A stretch of DNA of 64,000 bases from NCBI GenBank assembly GCA_026261815.1, contig JAMPIT010000550.1:1116001-1180000 (forward strand), written 5' to 3'. This DNA is from Monarcha castaneiventris obscurior (taxonomy: Eukaryota; Chordata; Aves; Passeriformes; Monarchidae). Below are positions 11,801-23,930 of this stretch, in pieces. Within the stretch, counting starts at the first letter, position 1. Each line of letters starts with the position of its first letter. The translations under genes and the position numbers were made by a program. The notes below the pieces were generated by a model, which searched no databases, was not told the DNA's origin, and saw only the letters and a list, made by a program, of their open reading frames with translations.

Positions 11801-14800
11801 TGGGTGCTGGACAATGTAGAGCAGCTTTTGCAGATCTGTCCCTGTGGCTGTCCCAGATCCCTGTGGGATTTTCTGATGCACCCACTGCCCTAGGCAAAGA
11901 TCTCATCGTGGTACATCCCTGTACTTCAGAGTAAAGATCCACCAGCATGGAAGAACCCCCATGCTCATCCGAAAAAGACTTAAAGTAGAGCACCAGGGAG
12001 GGGATAATGCCGAGCTCCAGGGTGGAGGCATGAGAGGTCAATGTCATGATGAGAGATGGCCAGCAACCAACATTTCGGTTTCTTCAGGAAAGGCGAAAAA
12101 TTCCCTAGCTCTCTCTTGATGATGGGGAACGCCCCATCGTGCTGGGAAGCCTTCCAGCTCCCTCCACTCTTCAGAGCTGCACACTTTTAGAAAGTACAAA
12201 GAGCTTCTCATAATGTTTTGCCTTGTGGGTACGTCTATGATTAATTCCGTGCAAGCATTACTGGTGCAATAACAATACTGGAGGTCCTAAAACTGAAAAA
12301 GGAAACACATTTGGCTCGTACTTCATACACAATCACTTACACTTAAGCTATTGATAGTTGATTGGGATCTGTAGACTGCTGGGCTGGTGCCACTGGGTTT
12401 CTGAGCGCGTTCAATGGCTGGAACAGACAGCGAGGCTGTAGGTTTTGGCAAGCTGTAGGTCTCATTAGTCAGGCTGACTGTATCTGACACGAGAGATTCC
12501 CATCCACCAAGATGAAGCTCACTTCCCTAGGCTTTGGCTGACGTCCCAACAATATTTACATGAAGGACAACAGAGGATCAGTGTTAGATTAAGGCTGTGA
12601 GTTTCCAGTAGGCAGACAGTTAAATATTCTATTGAAATACTCTTTTGATTATTTAGATAATAATGAAGTTTATGCATGTCCTTGAGAAATCTGGGGAAAG
12701 GCAGTTGTTTTATGCTAAGCATGCAAAGATGTGTTTAATCTTGATAATAGGAGTAAATTATGTATCAGCGTTTATAACCTCGGCTCCTTTATTTCTCACT
12801 TGTTGTGTGGAGCCACCAGAAACCTCGCAGGGAGAGGGGAGCTGTGCTGGGCGGGTGGCAGGAGGAGGGGGCAGGCAGCTTCCCTGAGGCACCCTGGCCT
12901 TCACATCCCTGCGGGAGGAGGCTCAGGATGGGTTGTTCTGTTTTGTCCTGGCTGAGGGAGGTGCTGGTTGAAGTAAGACATTAACCATGAGCCCCAGGAG
13001 GAGAGGGCAGGGAGGCTGCTCCGACAGGCGCTGGGCCAGGAGCTGGCCCAGTACAGACATCCAGGAGTTGCTTCTTATCTCCCCCGACTGTAATTTCTGT
13101 TTTGTTGGATTTTTATCAGAATCAGTGAGTTGCCATTTTCTGATCGATGCCTAATTTTGAATAGGACAGAGAAATAATTCGATTTATTGCTGCCATTGGA
13201 ATGTGGCTGCCTGGCTGGTCCCACGTTATCCTGACAGCATATGTGAATTTGCTTCATCTGTGACAATAGCAGAGAACAGCAACCTTTGGATTAATTTGTT
13301 TTAGCGACTAAAGTCCCATTAAATGGAAGGCAGCTGGTGTCAGAGGCATAAATGGAGACAAAGTTTTGCTCCCAATTGTGGGAAATGTGTTTAAACAGAC
13401 TAGAAATGTTTCCATCTCTGCAGGGTATAATATACTCAAATGGTTGCATTAACATGAAAAAAGTATAAGAAAGAGCGTATTTAGGACAATCCCTCTGTAT
13501 CCAGTGCTAATGAAATTGAATTCCAGTAATGAAGTCGAGGGTTGCATTCTGCACCGTGCAGGAGCTGCCATCAGCATTAATGGGAGCGGTGCCGAGGCGT
13601 TGTGGAGCCGGAGTGGCTCGAGATGGAAGAGGTCCATGAGAGCCCAGAGTGCTCTCCTGTCGGAGGGCTGGATCCCACATCCCAGAGCAGTTAGGATGCT
13701 AATGAGCCCTGGGTGGAGGCACGAGCAGTGGAGTACCAGAGGTGAAATCCCCGCCGCTCAGGGGCCAGCACGAGCTCCACGGACCACTTAAGAAAAGGAT
13801 TAATTGGAGTTTAAATGGTGTGTTCTGCCGGCCTTCTGTAATGGAATTAATTTTTCCTTGTGAATGAGGTGGGGATTGGCCTGCGGTCCTGGATAAAGGG
13901 GAGCAGCCAGCATTAAATTGCATTCCAGCCCCTAATACCTTCTGGGTCTGACTCTGCTGTAGTGCATGGCATACCCACACACCCACTCCTCCTGCTCCTG
14001 GTGATCACCCTCCTTCCCACAGCCTGCTTCCCGTCCCAAAGGCAGCAGCATCCCCAGAGGAAACTAAGTCTGTCCTTCCCCTCACATGCAGCACCCAGGT
14101 CTGTCTGTCCTCAGTCCTCATTGATGGAACAGGGACAGTTCTGCAGAAGAGAGGGAGGTATTAATGGCAATACAGAGCAGGGGAAGAGGTGAATGGGCCA
14201 GCTCTTGGCTGGTGTAAACCCGTGGGAGTCCTCAGCATTTCCTGGGAGCTGTCTGTGTCTGCAGCAGCTGGGAACGAGCCCCCTTGCACACCTCCAGTGA
14301 CCATTCCAGAAGCGCTGCCCATGAGCTGCATGCAGCCATGGCTCCTTATCAGCAATTGCCCAATAAATTAATCTGAACCACAGCCCTTGTTTCATTAAAA
14401 TAATTCCAGTGCTTTGTCCAAGCACTGTTGACCTTCTGTGTCGGGACAGACAATCCAGGATTAAAAATACAGCATTTTTAGCTTGCATAAATCCCGAATA
14501 ATGGTGAAAGAGAGGAAAAGAAAGGCTTCTTGTTGCTGTAAAGAGCATTTGTCACTGTCCCTGGTTATTAGTATCCTCTGAGCATTGTGCAGGGGAAGCC
14601 ACGCCAGGATTACATTGCTGCATTGACTGGAGATTTCTTATTAGGAAAGGCGAGGAAGGCTCTGTAAAGCCCATAGGTCAAAAATATAATACACTATTCC
14701 CCACCTCTTGTTTCCTGATATTATGCTATTAGAGGAGATAAGGGAGAGGTGCAGAGTCTTAATTTACAAGCAAACGATGAACCATGGCTGGGGACTGTTT

Positions 14801-17800
14801 GTATTTTGCTGGAGCTTATTATTTTATCCTGAGTGTAATGCAGTGGATCACTGGCCCTGAGCTGGGAGCAGCCACTCCTGTTGGGGTGGGGGGGTGTGGG
14901 CTCCACTGGTGTGCTGAGGGTGCTGGGTGCTGCTCAGGGGCTGGGGGACCAGCCTTGCACCTTGTGCATGCACCCCTGAGAAAAGGAAGGTGCTGGAGTT
15001 GAAAAGAAACCCTGAAGTAGCTGGAAGAGGAGTGTTAAATAATGCAGTTGCGCATTGTCCATGAAAGATGGCTAACCATGAGTAAACATCCACAACAGTG
15101 TTTGATCCCTTCGTGTTTACTATTTATTCATATTTATTATTCATAAATTCTGTCACAAATGTTGGGCCCGCACCCCAGTGAGACATTTGCATTTTATTTT
15201 AAGTTTGACTCCCCCCCAACCCCTCAGTTTCATGAACTGAGATTTAATGATTTGCTTTTCCACATTGCTCCCGTGCTGGCTCTCCCTGGTTCTCCTCTTC
15301 TTGTTTCAGGAAGAGATTTCTAACATGGCAAAGTGATATTTGAATAGATTCCCCTAAGGCAATCAATTTACTTCTAATTTGTCTGGAACTAAGCTTTTCT
15401 TTGTTGCAATGAGAAAGGATTGAAACTGCTGTAAAATTTATTAGCTTCCAGGAAGATTTTGAAATGAATTTTTTAATGATCGTGCTGTTTGCTGTACCCA
15501 GGAGCGGTGTCATCGTGATTACAGTATAATCATACGGTTGCTGAAGGAACACCGAAATGTGGAGCCAGAGCCAGGCTCCTGCACGAGGGGCTGTGGCACC
15601 CCCAGGTACAGGTACCACGGCCAGCTTTGGGCTCACCCGCCCCGTGCCTGTCCCAGCAGCCTGGGATTCTTCCAGTCACTCTTCTTCTCCCCTTATTTTT
15701 CATTTTCAAGCAACTCCTCCGCTCCTCTTCCTTGCTCCCCATGTAACAGCACAAATGAGCTCTCCTCACCTCGGCAAAGCTGCTCTGACACGGATTGGAT
15801 TGAACTGAGCGGCTGTTTGGAAATGGAAACTCCAGGGACTATTGTCATCGCCCAAATTGCACCTTAGATTGTGTAACAGCACATGTCATCTGGCCATTTA
15901 TCAGGAATATTACATTCCCAGGCACTTGCACCTTGCTACGATTTAACTTTGTCTCTTTGGCCAGCGCTGCAATTCCACTGGAGATAATTCAATTGCTGTG
16001 AGAGCTGAATGGGCACCTCACGCACCCGCTCCGTGTTGCTCTGCCTCAGGAGGCCGGAGGATCTGTGCACTGTGGACATGCCTTAATCTCTCCTGGAATG
16101 AGGGAAGAGCCCGTGCTGTGTGGAGCTGGAGGCTCTTCAGCTCCAGTGCCCACCACGTGTCTTCTGCCAGCTCTTCCTGGGCTCTGCCAGCTCCTCCTGG
16201 GCTCTGGCTTTTGGGCATCCATCCTGTCTCCCTGCTCCTCTGACCCAGAGCTTGCACGGTGGGATTGGGAAGTGCTGAGGGTCTTGGCTTGGTGGGGGAT
16301 TTTGATCTCTCCCACCAGGTCCTTCTGCAGCTGCTGGTCCTCGGCCGCTGCTGCGTGGCTGGGACCCACAGCAGTTGCCTTTGTGCTGGTCTTCTGAGTT
16401 GCAAGTAGAGCTGTGGTTTGAAATGTGGAGCTTAACATGGATTTTGCTTTACTTGTTGAGGAGCATATTTATTCCAGAGGTGGCTGTGGATTTTATGTTG
16501 CTTCATATTTGCTATGCGAGAGCTTATGTTTAGTAATGACACACTTTTTCCTGCCAAGTCTGACTTCAGGATAACTGCTCACCTCTTGATGAAAAGACTT
16601 CTGCCAGGACGTTTTGTACCTGGGGAACATTTTAAAAGTGACCCTGCCCTAAGGTGCTCTGAAACAAGGTTCTGGATTTGTGCTGGGTGAGGGCAGCGTG
16701 GCTGAAATACGGATATTGCTGCAGTGGGACCTGCACATTGCTGGTACAGCCACTCCCATGGAGGGCACCTGCCCTCGGGCTGGCTGCTCAGCATCTCTCT
16801 GGGCCACCTGGGTGCTTACAGGGGTGTCCCCACAGCCTGACTGGCAACAGGATTATCCCCTCAGCTCCTTAGGAAGCCCAGCCCAGGTCACTCCCTGGGC
16901 CATGGTGGTCTCCCTCCCTGGGCTGTGGTGTCTTGGTCCCCAGGCCGTGGTGTTCCCTAGCCCAGCCCATGCCAGCTGGCAGGTCCTTGCCATCCTGGTG
17001 TGCTGGGGCCCTTGGGGACTGCGTGTCAGGATAAGGTGCTCCCTCCACACTCACCCAGGGCAGTGCCAGAGCTCGGTGGCTCTCATCCCTCTCTGCCCCT
17101 CCATTGTTTCCCCTCCCTTTGCCTCTCTCCTGGCCTGGTCAGGCAGCAGTTCCATGCCAGCCTGCTCAGCCCCCTGCCATGAGCACAGGGGTGAGGAGCT
17201 GCCTGTTTTGGCTGCCAGGCACTCACCATGTCGTGTGTGTGTGTGGTAGTTATTATCTGGCTTTGCTCCTTGCATCAAGAACATTTTATTAGTGCAGACA
17301 GTAACAGTTGTATTGACTAGGGCAGGTCTAGGGCTGTAAAATAATTTCCTGTTGTCCTATTTCTGATTGTTGAAGACAGAGCAGTACAGAAATGTGAATG
17401 TGAATGTGTATGACTGTCCTGGGTGCCGTCAAGGCTGGGTGAGTCAGACTGAGCTGCAAAGGGCAGCACCAGGAGCGTGCCCCATGGCTCCTGCCTGCCT
17501 CGGCCTGGGACAGGAGGAGGATGCAGGGATCAGGCCTGGGATCAGCCAGTGGAGGAGCCCAGACCCTGCTGTGTGTGCCTTCTTTGCATCTAGAATAGCA
17601 GGGGAATGGTGTTTCTGTGTATCAACAGGCCTTGCTTGTGGCATAAAAATAGTATTTTATATCAGCTACAGGGCTAAGACAGTGATGGATGGGTGAGTAG
17701 CTGAAGGTCCCCATTCTGCCATGGAGAAGAGGCTGCTGCTTGGGGCTCAGTGCTGGTCCTTGTGTCTGCTGCCAGGTCAGGGCTGCTCTGGGCAGCGCAG

Positions 17801-18449
17801 ACATGTTGTCCCTGAGAGCAGGACAGTTCCTGGCTGCAGGACATGGTCTCAAAGCTGAGATGCGTGCTGAGCACAGAAGCAGAGTGACAGAATGTGCCAT
17901 GGAGCTACCTGTTGTGTCAGGTCTGTGGATGATGGTGACTTTTGCCCCTCTGCCTGTCAGCCTGGCCTCTTTGAGACTTGTTAACATTTCCTTCCTAATA
18001 TAAAAGATTGAAACAGTATAATTCAATGTAATGCTTTTCAGCTCATCTCCTCCCTGCATTTCAGCTGCTGCTGGTGTGAGTTCTAGACAAGCATCGTGGT
18101 GTCCAAAGCTGATCATCTCCCTGACAGAGAGGCACCAGGCCAGTGTTTAATGAGCTGCTCTCAAAGCCCAGGTCCCTTTCTAGGCTTTGAGGAATATCCA
18201 CTTGCAGTAACCAGGGAAGTCTTCCAATTGTTTTTAACTGTGAAATGTACCAGTTTGGAATAAATGGGTCAAGGCAAGACAAACCTGCCTGTGCTCCCTC
18301 TGGACTGAGATTTGCCTTAGCTGTGGTGGTCCCATGGATTTGGGGCTGAGCCGTGGTGCTGGGCAGGGCAGGTGAGGAGCAGCAACTGCCCTGTGCCTTC
18401 CTGCACTGCCCAGCACACTCCCAGATCCAGCCTTTCATGTTTGTGGAGA
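8816..18449. other. Long intronic stretch; candidate conserved AT-rich blocks only
   Basis: No gene, RNA gene or clear interspersed repeat was recognised. AT-rich, non-repetitive blocks at about 10060-10180, 11455-11620, 12190-12780, 13070-13560 and 15000-15540 have the texture of conserved noncoding DNA. GC-richer parts at about 10900-11450 and 16000-17250 contain many open frames on both strands with no family resemblance. A short two-copy duplication of a Gly-Leu-Cys-encoding CTCCTGGGCTCTG type occurs near 16165-16206. Confidence 0.45.
14883..14900 (+). repeat. G-rich run with G-quadruplex potential
   Basis: The + strand reads GGGGTGGGGGGGTGTGGG, which can be split into four G3 runs with short loops. 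Confidence 0.5.
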
Positions 18450-18590
18450 TGCTGAAGTGATGTGTGCTCCAGCAACGTGCCCAAGGTCACACAGCACAAT
18501 AAATCAGTGTCTCATCGGGGATGAGAATCCAAGATATTTCTGTAGCCCCTCCAGCCATCACCAAGTCCTCTGCTATCACAGCCAGACTAC
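18450..18590 (-). mobile_element. MIR-like SINE remnant
   Basis: The + strand contains TGCCCAAGGTCACACAGCA followed by a loosely matching GGGATGAGAATCCAAG segment. This is the reverse complement of the MIR core (tgtgaccttgggcaa, then a cc-agctct region). Divergence is high, so the borders are approximate. Confidence 0.7.
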
Positions 18591-19526
18591 ACAGCTCTGT
18601 ATGCCTGTAGCACCCTTTTGAAGTTAAGCTGTGGATAAATAGGGAGACAGCAACATTTTCTGGGCAATTTTTCTCTTTTTTTCTTTCTGTTTTGCTCAAG
18701 TACTTGAAATTAACAGAATCAAAGTATAAGATCATGGGCTTTTAGAGCTCGGTGCAGGTTGTTCTGTGTCTAGGGCTCAGGGCATCCTTCTCTCAAGCTG
18801 CTGTAAAGGCAGCTGCCAAAACCCAGACCTCCTCCCCTCCACCCAGCCCTGTGCTCCACATCACTGGGTTGCTGCTCTGATGTGGAGAAAAAGCTGGTAT
18901 TTTACCCATATATTTTTCAATTAATTGGCTTCTTCTCTTTAAAAAAAAAAAATCCTTTCTTGGTGTTTTTTTCTTTTTTTTTTTGTTTTTTTTTTTGAGG
19001 CCTGCCTTTTACTCGTTTATTCTCTGTAAGTGTTAAGCTGCTCATATTTTGGTGCATTGTGTTATGTGCTGAGAATTTTTATCAGCTGCCCTAGTGCTCG
19101 CATGTGGTGGAAATACCAATGTGTCTGAGGAGCGGAGGTTATGCACACAGATGTACAGAGCATCAAAATGAACGGTTTGCAGACGGACGGGAAGGAAACC
19201 CGGGCTGAGTCTGCACCTTTGCCGCCTCCGATCCATCAAACCGGCCCCGAGCCAGCGTGGGCTCGGATGGGTAATGGCATTAGAGCTTTAATGCTGCTCC
19301 GAGCGTGTGCAGGCTAGGGGAGGAAGGAGCCGCGTCTTTGCGTGAGGAGAGGTTGTGCTTTACGAGGGCCAGCTGCAATTACAGGCTCTTATCAAATGAA
19401 GGAAAAGCCGAGACTGAAAAGCAGCCAGGATCCTGCGGTTTTCAGCGGGAGCCACGGTCGGATGCTCAGCAAAGGCTGGGGATGGTGAAACTGCTGAGTT
19501 TGATTTCCAGCGTTGCACTTGGCTGA
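18591..19526. other. Intronic stretch with A/T homopolymer cluster and moderately CpG-rich part
   Basis: About 18941-18998 holds an A12 run followed by several T8-T13 runs. About 19170-19480 is moderately CpG-rich, with many CG dinucleotides around ACGGACGGG and CCGCCTCCG, but it is smaller and weaker than the clusters downstream of the gene. No coding feature was seen. Confidence 0.5.
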
Positions 19527-19610
19527 GCCTGGCTGCCTCCCTGAGCCCCAGTGTGTCCGTCTGTGATGTGGGGGTGAAGCTGCTCAGTCCCCTGGGACTG
19601 ACCGACAGTG
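19527..19610 (+). mobile_element. Possible MIR-like SINE remnant
   Basis: CCCTGAGCCCCAGTGTGTCC, then GTCTGTGATGTGGGGGTGA, resembles the MIR segment in which tgagcctcagtttcc is followed by atctgtaaaatgggg. The match is short and degraded. Confidence 0.4.
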
Positions 19611-20730
19611 CAGGAATGCATGCAGGCCCCGGGCACGAGGGTTTGCGCTCGCCTGGGAGCCCTTGGACCCAGTCATGGAGGGTCCTTGGAAAGGGTTAAA
19701 CCACCAGTCCATATTTCAGCACTGTAAAGTGGTGGTGGGACAGCCCCAAGTCAAGTGAAGGGATCTTTATTGCTCCTGTATGAATAAAGCCCCAGCACTG
19801 GGAATGACACATTTAATCTTCAGTGGAGTGGACAATCTTGGAGATTTATAAAGCCTCTGTTGTGTGAGAGGTCAGTGGGGATTAAGCAACAAGTTAAAAC
19901 ACACATACAGCAGAACCAAAAAGAACCTTCCCTCCTTCTCCTTTTCTTTCCTCTCTCTGTTCCTTTCCCCTCTCTGCAAAAAGTCAAGCCTAAATGTCAC
20001 GTCAAACCAAGCTTAAAACATTGTGGCTTTTAACGCTGGTCACTAAACCCAAGAACCACTGGCTCTGAGGGCTTGACACATGGACAGCCCTGCTGTGATG
20101 GATTTGCTGCCGTCACTCCTTCCCCAGGCTTCTGTTCTGGTGGTGGCAGGTGACACACAACCTGTTGGAAATTAAACTCCAGTCTGTAGAGCCTTAAAAC
20201 CGATGGCTGTTTGAGGTACAGTCACTGCTGTTTGGGGTAGGATCACCTCTGCTAGGGAAGAGGGCAAAGTGCAGCACCCGGCTCGGGGTGGTCTCCCCAA
20301 GCCCGGGCAGGCTGGTGGGTGTGGGTATGGATGCTGAAACAGCCTCAGCAGAGAATTTCTTCAGCTCTCTGCAGCAGTTTGTGAGAGTTCTGTCTTTCCC
20401 ATGCCGATTACTTTAAACAAGATTACAGTATTGTAAACTTCTTGCACCTGTGGGTTGTTTTGCAGCATTGTTATGGCTTTAACCAGACAAATATTTGGGA
20501 ATGGGTGTCTTAGAACTTGGCCAATCTCCTCAAGGGGTGGATGGCCGGAAGACCAATTACCTTATGCCATTTAACACACTTTTGTGAACTAACATATAAA
20601 AGCCTTTGGAAAAATTATCAAATGGCTTCCATTTATCCCTGCGCCTGGACTCTGTCGTTTCTCTCCTGGGCCGCGGCGAGAGCAGCAGCAGTGTGGTCAC
20701 TCGTGGCTGGGCTGCCCCGTTCACCGTGCC
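19611..20730. other. Distal intronic stretch before the PCDH19 exon
   Basis: No gene or repeat was recognised. About 19910-19980 is pyrimidine-rich (CCTTCTCCTTTTCTTTCCTC). The longer open frame that runs in from 20517 and overlaps the exon is out of the protocadherin frame and is not coding. Confidence 0.5.
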
Positions 20731-20749
20731 TTGTGTTTTGTCCCCACAG
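20731..20749 (+). other. PCDH19: 3' splice site of the PCDH19 terminal exon
   Basis: A pyrimidine-rich stretch (TTGTGTTTTGTCCCCACAG) ends in AG immediately before the point where protocadherin similarity begins. Upstream of this AG the same frame encodes residues that do not resemble PCDH19. Downstream the conserved tail starts at once. The exon opens with two bases that finish a codon, so the intron is phase 1. Confidence 0.85.
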
Positions 20750-21339
20750 AGCAGAGCGAGGGGTTCCACTGCCGGGAGGAGTGCCGCATCCTGGGCCACT
20801 CGGACAGGTGCTGGATGCCCCGCGGCGCCGTGCCCAGCCGCGCCAAGTCCCCCGAGCACGGCAGGAACGTCATCGCCCTGTCCATCGAGGCCACGGCGGT
20901 GGACGCAGAGCCTTACGCAGACTGCGGCACAAAAAGGACCTTCGCCACCTTCGGCAAGGAGGGCAGCGAGCCCCCGGCCGAGGAGCGGCTCGCCAACCCC
21001 AAAGGCAAAAGAACGGTGGACTCGGCCGCCTGCAGCCCCAGGGTGGGCGGCGCCGTCCGCGAGGCCGGCAATGGCTGCGAGGCCGTCAGCCCCGTCACCT
21101 CGCCGCTGCACCTGAAGAGCCCCTTGTCCGGCAAGCCGGCGGCGCCCTACGGTGCCGGGCACTGCCCCGGCAGCCGGGAACGGGAGCCCTTTGGGAACAG
21201 TGGCCCTTCCCGGCCCACGGAGGCAGAGCCCCGCGGGGCGGACAGCGAGGGCAGCGGGCAGGAGGGCAACCCGCTCCTGCAGGAGCGCCGGGACAAGGAC
21301 TCGCCCGGCGCCCGGAGACTAAAGGACATCGTCCTCTGA
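20750..21339 (+). CDS. PCDH19: Protocadherin-19, terminal coding exon (C-terminal 195 residues of cytoplasmic tail)
   Basis: PCDH19 is a single-pass delta-2 protocadherin that mediates homophilic adhesion between neurons, alone or together with N-cadherin. This exon encodes only the distal intracellular tail. Numbering from the first complete codon (20752), the tail has a Cys-rich block [18 protein letters not shown] at residues 7-24, an IALSIEATA block at 41-49, [11 protein letters not shown] at 61-71, KGKRTVD at 84-90, [18 protein letters not shown] at 103-120 and the terminal RRLKDIVL at 188-195, followed by TGA. These blocks and their order match my knowledge of PCDH19 better than PCDH10, PCDH17 or PCDH18. 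FATFGK (64-69) fits the WIRS pattern (hydrophobic-x-Thr/Ser-Phe-x-x) that recruits the WAVE actin-regulatory complex in delta-2 protocadherins. The stretch between about residues 124 and 185 is Gly/Pro/Arg-rich and probably disordered. The frame is intact, with no frameshift or early stop. The exon is much richer in GC than the intron before it. The extracellular cadherin repeats and membrane segment lie outside the window. Confidence 0.92.
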
Positions 21340-21997
21340 GCGGCACTCGGCGAGAGGAGGACGAGGACGAGGATGAGGGACCGCACGACTCCCAGCGCAG
21401 ATTGTTTTTATTGCTTACCAATGGTTCACAGATTGCTGTATTTAAAAGCTTTCCCTAAATGTATTGTTTATAAATGAAGCTATCGTTGATGTGACAATCC
21501 CACGTGTCTGGAGAGGCGGCAGGGGTGTGCAGCCGGAGCGGAGGAGCCGGAGGTCTGCTTTGGCCGGGAGGCGGCGGGTGGCGGGGGCAGAGGCCAGACC
21601 CCCCCAGGCCTCAGGAGCGCTCGGTATCCCCTCCTCGGAATTTATATATTTTTATATCTCAAAACGAAGATAAATTTCCGTTCCTGGAAAGAATTGAGTG
21701 GCAAATTCCTTATTCGGACGTCTTTGGTAACCACCCCGGCGGTTTTGTAGCCTGGACAAAGTAGCGGCTGTTTCTTGTGTGGGACTGTTCAGAGCGACAG
21801 TCGGGTGAGTTTCGGTTCAAATTCACCCAGCACGAGGTTGTTTGTATTTTAAGGTGTTGGTGTTTTGCTATGGACACCCCTGCATCTATGAATCCTTTTG
21901 CTGTCACATACTTATCTGTACTATTATTGTATTTGATATTGCAAATTACTGTATGTCTAGTGATGGCAAAAGGCTTTCAGGCTTGAAAAAAAAAAAG

Positions 21998-22015
21998 AAT
22001 AAAAAAATAAATAAA
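21998..22015 (+). terminator. Cluster of three AATAAA hexamers (candidate proximal poly(A) site)
   Basis: AATAAA occurs at 21998, 22006 and 22010, about 660 bases after the stop codon. The cluster sits in an A-rich run, so it may be low-complexity sequence rather than a used signal. No strong GT-rich element follows directly. Confidence 0.35.
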
Positions 22016-22814
22016 TCACAATCATCTGACTTAAACTTTGGGGAACCTGCAGTTTGCAGCCCCGGTGGAGCAAGCGCTTCTTCCGGCCCCCACCATTGCC
22101 TGCAGCCTCCCCCGGCTCCTGCAGGAAAATGACAGGGCATTATGGGAAGACGTTTTGGGGAAAATCCTGCCTGGATTGCAATTGTCGGATGCACTGTGCT
22201 GAACTTTTCCCCTTATCCGTTTCTTTTGCATAATTTCGAGGCAATGCATGGAAAGGTTTTTTTCCAGAAGTTGGTTATTTTGGTTTTTTTCCAGTTCCCA
22301 GATTTAGATATCCCTCGCCTCCAGTCATTTCCAAGTCAAAGAGATGGAATTATTTTAAGAGATCTAAATTACCTTCTCAATTAGAGACACACACTTCCAA
22401 GTCAGCGTTTCCTAGTCATGATTACGCCAAGAGTGTGTATGTATGTGTGACATCATGGCATGGATTTTAGACTGTTCTGATTTCTTTCTGTCCCTGCATC
22501 ATAAATAAGTATGGGATGAGCAATAGTGATGTTAATTTAGGGGCAGACAGGTGATATGTAACAACGCTACTAATTCAATTAATGTGCCTTCTTAATGGAG
22601 AAAAAATTAAAGCAATTCATTATTTTTTCTCATAATTACGGACTTTTTTGTGTGGGTACAAATCTACTCATATAAAATTGATTTGAAAATTGAGCTACTT
22701 TAATAGCCATTTTGTAGAAGGGAGAGAGGGAAGGGATTCCACAGCTCTCTGCTCTCTTGCGGCGATGATTCCTCAGTGAGGTATGAGTAAGGTAGGAGGA
22801 TTTCAGTTAGTGCA

Positions 22815-22848
22815 TTATTACTATTATTATTATTGCTATTATTATTAA
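22815..22848. repeat. ATT/TATTA microsatellite
   Basis: Imperfect ATT trinucleotide repeats, interrupted by C and G substitutions, lie inside the inferred 3'UTR. Confidence 0.85.
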
Positions 22849-23907
22849 CCCTTCACTGAACAGATTTTTCCTACCCTCAATAATGTTTCCTAGAATTTAA
22901 AATTGATTATGGAAGGAAAAATATATAGCTCTTGCCAATGTTTGCTGTACCAGCAAGTTGAAATTAGTGGTTTCTAGAGAAAGAGTCTTTCTAGGTCTAC
23001 ATATCATGATAAAGAATTTGTTACTTGATTTATTTAAATGAAAAACAACAAGAAAACAAGTTCCAGTCATTATTATCCTCAAAATAAAATTAAACTCCAG
23101 CCATTTATTTCTTCAGGGCAGATTGATCTTGCCTGAAGCCACGGACGGTCCGAGACAGGTCCGCAGTCAGCCTGTTCCCCCTGCCACTTGCTAGGGCCAG
23201 GAATTGGGAAAGAATCAACAAAAAAACAGTTGTCTGATGAAATTTGTGATGCTTCCCTCACTGGTGTGATGACTACCTCATTCAGCTCCCATCCCACGCG
23301 TTAACATGATGTCCTGCATCCCTCCAGAAAGCAAACTGGGGATTTTCTCCCCTCTTCTGGATTCTGAGCCCATTTTTCAGGGATATGTTGTTTCTGTTCC
23401 CGCCGTGTTTCCTGCCTGTGTACTGTTACTGCTGTCATTTATTTCTGGTTTTTTTTCCCCAGATGTGTGTTTTATTACAACACAAGCGAAGAGGAGAGGG
23501 GCTGGCTCGGCACTGTTGGAGTAGCTGGGTGTTCTGTAACTGTTGAGCTGAGTTTATTCTGATGTTACCTGGTTTTGTCATCTCTGGGAGGTTTTTTGTG
23601 GGGGGAAACTTCTCCCCTGTGTTTGCTGAGACGTTTGCTGCAATGCCCTGTCTGTCAGATGCTCTGGGCTTCACAGGGCAACGACTCCACATGGCCCCAT
23701 CACCACCCCACACCTCTGCCAGGAGGGGACCCACTTCCCCATAGCCCATCGTGGTGTGGGGAGTGTGGGTCCCCCCCAGGTGCCCCCCATCATCCCCAGC
23801 TGCCCGGAAAAGTGCTGGCTGTTAATTCCTGCCTCTGCCTGCGGAGCTGCCACCACCAGCCTGGTGTTTTGGATGAAAAATAGATGCTAACTGAAAAGGA
23901 AGAGAGA

Positions 23908-23930
23908 AAAAAAAAAAAAAAAGAAAAAAT
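23908..23930. repeat. A-rich homopolymer tract
   Basis: A long A run with one G interruption inside the inferred 3'UTR, preceded by the purine-rich sequence GAAAAGGAAGAGAG. Confidence 0.9.

Larger units (their letters stand above)
1..20749 (+). other. PCDH19: Upstream intron of PCDH19 (partial, 5' end outside window)
   Basis: This stretch lies directly before the 3' splice site of the terminal PCDH19 exon, so it is inferred to be the last intron, at least 20.7 kb long. It contains no open frame with recognisable homology. I looked for the preceding cytoplasmic-tail exons of PCDH19 by their acidic Ser/Asp/Glu-rich signature and did not recognise any. Those exons are short, so one could have been missed. 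The repeats and candidate regulatory stretches inside it are listed separately. The intron assignment depends entirely on the exon call at its right edge. Confidence 0.7.

Noticed and set aside
20517..21458. A 313-codon + frame and other frames overlapping the PCDH19 exon
   Set aside because: They are out of frame with the conserved protocadherin tail and owe their length to the high GC content of the exon.
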